This document shows, piece after piece, positions 1 to 5,323 of a DNA stretch of 5,323 nt (its first letter is position 1; every line of letters starts with the position of its first letter). Under the pieces are notes generated by a model. It was given only the letters and a program-made list of their open reading frames with translations. It was not told where the DNA came from and ran no database searches. The translations under genes were made by a program, and so were the position numbers. Source of the DNA: Gammaproteobacteria bacterium (GTDB taxonomy: Bacteria > Pseudomonadota > Gammaproteobacteria > Chromatiales > Chromatiaceae); NCBI GenBank assembly GCA_006227775.1, contig SBFV01000454.1:1-5323 (forward strand). Direction: 5' to 3'.

Positions 1-1654
1 CGCCGGATGACGAAGTCCGGGGTGTAGGCGTGCCAGCGGCCGTCTTCGCCCAGGTACTCGACCAGGAGGTCGGTCATGGCGGGGTCGGTGAGACCGCCGG
101 TGAACCAGATGCCATCAATCCGGTGGGGATGGGTCCGCAGCAGTTCCAGCACCCAGTCGAGAAATTCCCGCTCCGGCCCCGAGTCGAAGTTGCCCTCGTA
201 GTGAAAGCTGGTGGCGCGGGCGGCGGCGGGATCGGGGGTCTGCTCCGGGGTAACGAAGAGCGGTTCCCGGTCCTTGGCAAAGCTGATCCTAGCCGTATAG
301 ACGGGGCCGTCCGGGCCCTCATGACGGTCGAAGCCCCCGGCCCGCACCAGGGCGACCGCCACGTCGATGATCTCGTCGTAGCGCTCGTAGTCGGCGCGCT
401 GGGCCCCGATCTGTAAGCCCAAGGCGTCCAGGTGGTGACCGGGGATGGGCGCCTGGCCATAGGCAGCGCGCAGGGCCTCGATCACCTCGATGGTCGGCAG
501 GTGGTAATTGGCGGCCAGACCGGCGGCGGCGGTGTAATGACCCAGGGTTTCGGCGAGGTAGGTCAGGGTCTCATCCCCGGCGTCCAGGCGCTGGAAGCGG
601 GTGACGCCCTCGGCGGTCTCGCTGACGGACCAGGTCTGGACCTTGGGCAGTTCCGGCGCCGGCAGGTCGGGAATAACCAGACGCAGGGGTTGCCGATCGG
701 CCGGTGCCCGGGGGCGGACGCGCAGCAGGCGCTTGCGGATCAGCAGGGGCGGCAGATCGGGACAACGCAGGACGATGTCCTTTTCCACCCGCTCGGGGCG
801 CTGCCCGTCCAGTTCCTTGAGGCTGGTGCCGTAGGTCTCGGCGAGCTGATTCTCCAGGGTCTTGCGGTTGCTGCGGGTCAGGTAGACCCGGGCGGGCCGG
901 TCGTTACCGGGCACCTGACGCAGGCAGCGGCTGGCGGCCTGGAGGACGAAGTTGTTGCTGGTGTTAAGTTTGCGGACCAGGGCGCAGGCGAAAAGGCTGG
1001 GGCAGTTCCAGCCCTCGGTGCCCATGTTGACCAGCAGCAGGACGCGCTGGTGGGCGGCGGGATCGCGGGCCACGGCCTCGAAGGCGCGACGGGTGGCCTC
1101 GCTGGACTTGTTGTCCACCGCCAGCACCTGGTCGGTACCGATGCCATGCAGGGCCAGGGCGCCGGCCACCGCCGGGCGCAAGCCGTCGCGGACCTCGATG
1201 CTGGGAAAATACAGGGCCAGGCGGGCGGGGGCGCCATTGGGGAGGGTGCCGGCGAAGAGACGCATGGACCGGCCGTTACGCACATTGGGCCGCTGAATGC
1301 GGATCTTCTCGGTATTGGTGACGATGCAGTTGAAGCGGCTGCCGGCGATGATGGGGATGGTCTTGTCGCCGTCGCGGGTGAAGGTGAGCTTGAAGCTGGC
1401 GGCGAAGGGCTTGTGCAGGCGTGGCGGGAGGAGTCGCTCGTAGGGGATGTCCGCCAGTTCACGCAGGGCGCCGAGGATGGTCTTGCCAAGGGCGAAGATC
1501 AGGGTGTTCTGCACATAGGGGCCATCCGGGTCCTCCAGGGCCAGGGCGAACTCGGTGGCGACGGTGGCGCCCATCAGCACCGTCTTGCCGCCCCCATGGC
1601 CAGGGCCTGGAAGAGGAGCGACTGGACCCTCAGGACGCGGTCCTCGTCGACCAT
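1..1654 (-). pseudogene. Decayed type III restriction (Res)-like DEAD/DEAH helicase-nuclease, partial at left edge
   Basis: Minus-strand coding signal of about 550 codons with no stop before the left edge. It appears to be the ATP-dependent DNA translocase/endonuclease subunit of a type III restriction-like family. From the N-terminal side it shows: a short lead MVDEDRVLRVQSLLFQALA (from ATG at 1654); a motif I / Walker A core A-M-G-G-G-K-T near 1581-1598; conserved-looking text such as VQNTLIFALGKTIL and IVTNTEKIRIQ; motif V-like TEGWNCPSLFACAL (about 1017 downwards); motif VI-like QAASRCLRQ (about 915-941); a long C-terminal region; and YTPDFVIR at the window edge, which resembles the start of the PD-(D/E)XK nuclease core, with its E-x-K part off window. 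Three defects: a one-base frameshift in motif I (the frame from ATG 1654 ends at TGA 1574-1576), no DEAH-type motif II, and no N-terminal region before motif I. Translation could restart at GTG 1578-1580 or ATG 1572-1574, but that product would lack the P-loop. Family assignment is firm; calling it a pseudogene is inference. Confidence 0.8.
1591..1595 (-). other. Frameshift at a five-G run inside the helicase P-loop
   Basis: The minus strand reads GCC ATG GGG GCG GCA AGA from the upstream frame, which terminates at TGA 1574-1576. Adding one G to the five-G run gives GCC ATG GGG GGC GGC AAG ACG, i.e. A-M-G-G-G-K-T, and joins the upstream lead to the long downstream frame exactly at motif I. 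Both flanks therefore belong to one ancestral protein. It may be a real one-base deletion, a consensus error at a homopolymer, or, less likely, a site where a ribosome slips back one base on GGG; no stimulatory structure was identified. Confidence 0.75.
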
Positions 1655-1660
1655 GCCTTA

Positions 1661-2011
1661 TCAAGCGCAGGCTTCGGTATCGCTGGTCCCGGGCTGGGCC
1701 AGGCGTTGACGGTCGCGCTCGAACGGATCCTGGCCCTGGCAGCCGCGGCCAAGGGCGGCCAGGGCTTCGAGGGCCCAGGCCGGCAGGTCAGGGTGAAGCC
1801 GGTAGTGGATCCAGAGGCCGGCGCGGCGGTCGCGCAGGATGCCACTTTCCCGCAGGACGGCGAGGTGGCGGGAAATCTTGGGTTGAGGCACTTCCAGGGC
1901 CTGGGTCAGTTCGCAGACACAGCGTTCCTCCCCAGGCGGGAGGAGCATCAGAATACGCAGCCGGGTAAGGTCGGCGAGGGCACGGGTGAGGTTTTCCGGG
2001 TGCAAAGCCAT
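1661..2011 (-). CDS. arsR: ArsR/SmtB-family metalloregulator, probably arsenite-responsive
   Basis: Complete 116-residue winged helix-turn-helix repressor, the usual size for the family. It is expected to bind operator DNA as a dimer and to release it on binding As(III)/Sb(III). Visible features: an N-terminal helix with LADLTRLRILMLL (residues 12-24); the sensor motif C31-V-C33 followed by E-L, matching the ELCVC(D/E)L arsenic site, although the third cysteine of the E. coli R773 protein is Thr36 here; the recognition helix region QPKISRHLAVLRESG (43-57); and the wing with DRRAGLWIHYRLHP (61-74). Two further cysteines lie at 91 and 115. The ATG at 2009-2011 gives a standard N-terminus, but the upstream sequence has only a weak Shine-Dalgarno match. 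The gene ends in tandem stops TGA TAA, six bases before the ATG of the broken Res fragment. No arsenic efflux, reductase or methyltransferase gene is visible beside it, so its target is unknown. Family membership is firm; arsenic rather than another metal is inferred from the CVC motif. Confidence 0.87.
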   Translation of the reverse strand: MALHPENLTRALADLTRLRILMLLPPGEERCVCELTQALEVPQPKISRHLAVLRESGILRDRRAGLWIHYRLHPDLPAWALEALAALGRGCQGQDPFERDRQRLAQPGTSDTEACA

Positions 2012-2221
2012 GTTCCAGCCTGAAGGGGGTGGGATCCGGTGGGTGATGGACGGGTTTGACGGCGGAATTGTGCCATGCCCAGGAGTCCTGCCCCAGGATT
2101 TTGCGTCCAGGCATTCTCAGCGCCCTCTCCCGCCGGGCTAACCCACCCCATTTGGCTAGTCCCTCTTTCACTCTGGGCCACCTCTCCACGCCGGGCTCCT
2201 TGCTTCCCCCTCTGGCTTGCC

Positions 2222-2246
2222 GCCCTCCCCCAGCGAAGAGGAGGGC
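2222..2246. repeat. GC-rich inverted repeat, 7-bp arms
   Basis: GCCCTCC (2222-2228) and GGAGGGC (2240-2246) are perfect inverted copies separated by 11 bases. On neither strand is the hairpin followed by a T-run, so it is not a typical intrinsic terminator. Its position, about 80 bases past the htpG stop, would place it in the 3' region of that transcript. Function unknown. Confidence 0.5.
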
Positions 2247-2288
2247 AGGCTTTGCCGCGCAATTGAGGCGGCGGCTGAAGGAGGGGAG

Positions 2289-2320
2289 CGCTGGCCCGGG
2301 GGATTGAGCCAGCGGCTGGC
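2289..2320 (-). terminator. Possible hairpin just after the htpG stop, without a U-tract
   Basis: Three bases past the htpG TGA the minus strand can fold GCCAG-CCG-CTGGC (2320 to 2308). An alternative 7-bp stem pairs CGCTGGC with GCCAGCG (plus-strand coordinates 2289-2295 and 2308-2314). The two folds are mutually exclusive. No run of T follows, so it could be a 3'-end stabilising or weak termination structure instead of a classical terminator. Confidence 0.3.
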
Positions 2321-2322
2321 GA

Positions 2323-4245
2323 TCAAGCCCCCGCCAGCATCATGTTCATCATGAGCTTATTGAGCCGGCCGACGAAGGCCGCCGGGTCGTCGAGCTGCCC
2401 GCCTTCGGCCAATTGCGCCTGATCGAAGAGGATCAGAGCGAGGTCGCCGAAGCGGCCCGCGTCCTGCTCGCTCTCCAGGCGCTTGACCAGCAGGTGATCG
2501 AGATTGACCTCCAGGGTCGGTTTGGCGGTGGGGGCGGACTGGCCCACGGCCTTGAGCACCCGCGCCAGGTTGGCGCTCATGTCGTACTCGCCCACCACCA
2601 GGCAGGCGGGTGAGTCCACCAGGCGGGTGCTGGCGCGAACCTGGTCGACCTTGTCGCCGAGGGTCTCCTTCAGCCGCTTGAGCAGATCGCCATGCCGCTC
2701 GGCGGCCTTTTCCAACTGCTCCTTTTCCTCTTTGTCCGCCAACCCGCCCAGGTCCAGGTCGCCCTTGGTGACGGACTGGAGGTGCTTGCCCTTGTACTCG
2801 GTCAGGGAGGATACCAGCCACTCGTCCACCCGGTCGGAAAGCAGCAGCACCTCGACGCCCTTCTTGCGGAAGACCTCGAGGTGGGGGCTGTGACGGGCGG
2901 CGGCGGGGCTGTCGGCGGTGATGTAGTAGATCTTGTCCTGCCCTTCTTTCATGCGCTCGATGTAGGCGTCCAGGGACTCGGTCTGGTCATCATTCTCGGT
3001 GTGGGTGGTGGCGAAGCGGATGAGGCCGGCGATGCGCTCGCGGTTGGGGAAGTCTTCGCCCGGGCCCTCCTTGAGGACCTTGCCGAACTCCTTCCAGAAT
3101 TCCCGATACTTGTCCGCCTCGTCCTTGGCCATGGTCTCCAGTTGGCCGAGGATGCGCTTGACGTTGGCGCCGCGGATGGTGTCGATCTTGCGGTTGTGCT
3201 GGAGGATCTCGCGGGAGACGTTCAGCGGCAGGTCGTCGGAGTCCACCACGCCCTTGACGAAGCGCAGGTAGTGGGGCATCAGCTTCTCCGCCTCGTCCAT
3301 GATGAAGACCCGGCGCACGTAGAGCTTGACGCCATGCTTCTGGTCCCGGTCCCACAGGTCCCAGGGGGCGCGCTTGGGTATGAACAGCAAGGCGCTGTAT
3401 TCGTTGGTGCCCTCCACCCGGTTGTGGACCCAGGCCAGGGGCTCCTCGAAGTCATGGGAGATATGCTTGTAGAACTCCTGGTACTCCTCGTCCGTGACGT
3501 CGGCCTTGTTGCGCATCCACAGGGCCGTGCCCTGGTTGACGCGCTCCCACTCGGGGGTCTTGGCCTCCTCCTCCCCCTCTTTTTCCTCCCCATAGGTCTC
3601 CTTCAGCATCTCCACCGGCAGGGCGATGTGATCGGAGAACTTGCTGATGATGCTACGCAGGCGCCAGGGCTGGAGGAAATCCTTTTCGTCCTCCTTGAGG
3701 TGCAGGGTGACGCGGGTGCCGCGCGCCGGTACCTCCAGGGTCTCGATGTCATACTGGCCACGCCCGTCGGAGGACCAGCGCACCCCATGCTCGGCCCCCA
3801 GGCCGGCGCGGCGGGTGAGGATGGTGACCTTGTCGGCGACGATGTAGGAGGAGTAGAAACCGACGCCGAACTGGCCGATGAGGGCGCTGTCCTTGGTCTG
3901 GTCGCCAGTCATGGCCTCCAGGAAGCGACGGGTGCCGGAGCTGGCGATGCTACCGATGGTCTCCGTGACCTCCTGGCGGCTCATGCCGATGCCATTGTCA
4001 CTCACGGTCAGGGTACCGGCGTCCTTGTCGACCTCGACACGGATGCGCAGGTTGGGGTCGTTCTCCAGCAGGCCGTCGTCCGACAGGGCCTCGAAGCGCA
4101 ACTTCTCGGCGGCGTCCGAGGCGTTGGACACCAGCTCGCGCAGGAAGATTTCCTTGTTGGAATAGAGGGAGCGGATGACCAGGTCGAGCACCTGGCTCAC
4201 CTCCGCCTTGAATTCCAGGGTTTCCTTATGGGCCTCTACAATCAT
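2323..4245 (-). CDS. htpG: HtpG, bacterial Hsp90 molecular chaperone
   Basis: Complete 640-residue cytosolic ATP-dependent chaperone (E. coli HtpG is 624). It works as a homodimer, clamping over client proteins through ATP-driven opening and closing, and cooperates with the DnaK system. The N-terminal GHKL ATPase domain shows all nucleotide motifs: [20 protein letters not shown] with catalytic Glu37 and Asn41, DNGIGM with Asp83, and [17 protein letters not shown] at 124-140. The middle domain contains the [19 protein letters not shown] region and [13 protein letters not shown], whose arginine corresponds to the conserved ATP-contacting arginine of the family. The C-terminal dimerisation domain ends in a Met-rich tail, [10 protein letters not shown], and lacks the eukaryotic MEEVD. 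The ATG at 4243-4245 is preceded by AAGGTGG about eight bases upstream, a strong ribosome-binding site. The next gene upstream, pgm, is divergent. A heat-shock-like -10 element lies about 100 bases upstream of the start. No key residue appears missing. Confidence 0.98.
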   Translation of the reverse strand: MIVEAHKETLEFKAEVSQVLDLVIRSLYSNKEIFLRELVSNASDAAEKLRFEALSDDGLLENDPNLRIRVEVDKDAGTLTVSDNGIGMSRQEVTETIGSIASSGTRRFLEAMTGDQTKDSALIGQFGVGFYSSYIVADKVTILTRRAGLGAEHGVRWSSDGRGQYDIETLEVPARGTRVTLHLKEDEKDFLQPWRLRSIISKFSDHIALPVEMLKETYGEEKEGEEEAKTPEWERVNQGTALWMRNKADVTDEEYQEFYKHISHDFEEPLAWVHNRVEGTNEYSALLFIPKRAPWDLWDRDQKHGVKLYVRRVFIMDEAEKLMPHYLRFVKGVVDSDDLPLNVSREILQHNRKIDTIRGANVKRILGQLETMAKDEADKYREFWKEFGKVLKEGPGEDFPNRERIAGLIRFATTHTENDDQTESLDAYIERMKEGQDKIYYITADSPAAARHSPHLEVFRKKGVEVLLLSDRVDEWLVSSLTEYKGKHLQSVTKGDLDLGGLADKEEKEQLEKAAERHGDLLKRLKETLGDKVDQVRASTRLVDSPACLVVGEYDMSANLARVLKAVGQSAPTAKPTLEVNLDHLLVKRLESEQDAGRFGDLALILFDQAQLAEGGQLDDPAAFVGRLNKLMMNMMLAGA

Positions 4246-4251
4246 GGGTTA

Positions 4252-4258
4252 ACCACCT
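4252..4258 (-). promoter_or_regulatory. htpG ribosome-binding site
   Basis: The minus strand reads AAGGTGG, then TTAACCC, then the ATG at 4245. The match to the anti-Shine-Dalgarno sequence and the spacing support this ATG as the start and agree with the usual HtpG N-terminus. Confidence 0.75.
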
Positions 4259-4343
4259 TCTGGTTGCGATCAGGATCGATTCGATAAGAAAGAAATGGAC
4301 CCTTGTTCTCCGGCACCCTGGATGGGAGAGAGAACCGGGTAAA

Positions 4344-4354
4344 AGTATATGGGG
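4344..4354 (-). promoter_or_regulatory. Candidate htpG promoter: sigma-32-type -10 overlapping a sigma-70-type -10
   Basis: The minus strand contains CCCCATAT (4354 to 4347), a full match to the sigma-32 -10 consensus CCCCATNT. It overlaps TATACT (4349 to 4344), one mismatch from TATAAT. Transcription would begin near 4340, leaving a leader of roughly 95 bases before htpG, a known sigma-32 target in E. coli. The weakness is the -35: no good CTTGAA or TTGACA lies at normal spacing, and the nearest resemblance (CTGAAC at 4367-4362) is too close. Confidence 0.4.
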
Positions 4355-4384
4355 GTTAGGAGTTCAGACGGCGTCAGGACCGGT

Positions 4385-4411
4385 CCCGATTCACCGAACA
4401 CTTCAATCGGG
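4385..4411. repeat. Perfect 7-bp inverted repeat in the htpG-pgm intergenic region
   Basis: CCCGATT (4385-4391) and AATCGGG (4405-4411) are perfect inverted copies separated by 13 bases. The pair lies about 30 bases upstream of the candidate htpG -10, where an activator or repressor could bind. It is not a CIRCE (HrcA) element. Its function is unknown. Confidence 0.45.
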
Positions 4412-4462
4412 CCATTCAGGCGGGCCCCTGGGCTGATCTCCAGGCATTTATTTATCCCCCTC

Positions 4463-4481
4463 GCCAGCAATTTCCGCTGGC
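4463..4481. repeat. Short hairpin GCCAGC / GCTGGC
   Basis: GCCAGC (4463-4468) and GCTGGC (4476-4481) are separated by AATTTCC. The arms match those of the hairpin after htpG (2308-2320), which may be chance in GC-rich DNA. It lies between the two divergent genes and has no T-run. Confidence 0.35.
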
Positions 4482-4520
4482 TTACGCCATCAGTAAGATG
4501 TAGGTCCGCCTGGGTGGCGC

Positions 4521-4526
4521 TAGAAT
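4521..4526 (+). promoter_or_regulatory. Weak candidate -10 for pgm
   Basis: TAGAAT differs from TATAAT at one base and lies about 87 bases before the pgm ATG. No acceptable -35 is present 16-18 bases upstream, so this is only a tentative call. A second TATA-like string, TATAGG at 4574-4579, has TTGGTC at 4556-4561 but only 12 bases between them, too short for sigma-70. Confidence 0.22.
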
Positions 4527-4528
4527 AG

Positions 4529-5323
<795 letters not shown>

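Larger units (their letters stand above)
2012..2322. other. Non-coding gap between htpG and arsR
   Basis: A stretch of 311 bases with no convincing gene: short open frames on both strands have compositions unlike real proteins and overlap each other. The plus strand is pyrimidine-rich around 2160-2230. It contains two copies of CGCCGGGCT (2131-2139 and 2189-2197), each preceded by CCTCTCC, and GC-rich inverted repeats listed separately. No clear sigma-70 promoter for arsR was found. It may be a decayed repetitive extragenic element, but that is a guess from its composition. Confidence 0.6.

Noticed and set aside
878..1489. Minus-strand 203-residue Ser/Pro/Ala-rich open frame
   Set aside because: Out-of-frame reading of the Res remnant; its low-complexity composition is an artefact of GC-rich codons.
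432..1709. Plus-strand 425-residue open frame across the left third
   Set aside because: Antisense shadow of the Res-like coding frame, which shows recognisable helicase motifs on the minus strand.
2160..2230. Pyrimidine-rich stretch as a Rho-utilisation site
   Set aside because: It is C-rich on the plus strand, but the htpG transcript is read from the minus strand and would be purine-rich there; no plus-strand gene ends upstream.
2692..4287. Plus-strand 531-residue open frame opposite htpG
   Set aside because: Codon-aligned antisense shadow of htpG, with the Val/Gly/Gln/Leu-rich composition typical of such shadows in GC-rich DNA.

Overview
The window is GC-rich, tightly coded DNA that looks like a chromosomal segment of a gammaproteobacterium. 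The eukaryote-like (type I) phosphoglucomutase and the form of HtpG would fit a purple sulfur bacterium of the Chromatiaceae or a relative. That placement is inferred from protein flavour and base composition only, since no alignment was possible.

Layout, left to right. Positions 1 to about 1654 (minus strand, running off the left edge) hold the damaged remains of a large superfamily 2 helicase/nuclease of the type III restriction (Res) kind. Its coding signal is continuous, but three lesions can be argued. The 5' end is missing. The reading frame shifts by one base inside the helicase P-loop, at a run of five G. The stretch that should carry the DEAH-type motif II is absent. Directly upstream, six bases away on the same strand, is an intact 116-residue ArsR-type regulator with a Cys-Val-Cys sensor motif (1661-2011), but no arsenic resistance gene is in view. 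A 311-bp non-coding gap (2012-2322) with GC-rich inverted repeats follows.

Positions 2323-4245 (minus strand) encode a complete 640-residue HtpG, the bacterial Hsp90. A 367-bp divergent intergenic region (4246-4612) carries a sequence identical to the sigma-32 -10 element on the htpG side and a perfect 7-bp inverted repeat. From 4613 to the right edge (plus strand) is the first 237 codons of a phosphoglucomutase, including the phosphoserine motif.

The three groups have no obvious joint pathway: proteostasis (htpG), glycogen/sugar phosphate metabolism (pgm) and an accessory remnant (arsR plus broken Res). The most notable part is the left third, where a restriction or defence-type ATPase seems to have decayed next to an orphan metalloregulator. 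No CRISPR array, tRNA, rRNA or insertion sequence was seen, and I do not see strong evidence for an intact new system.
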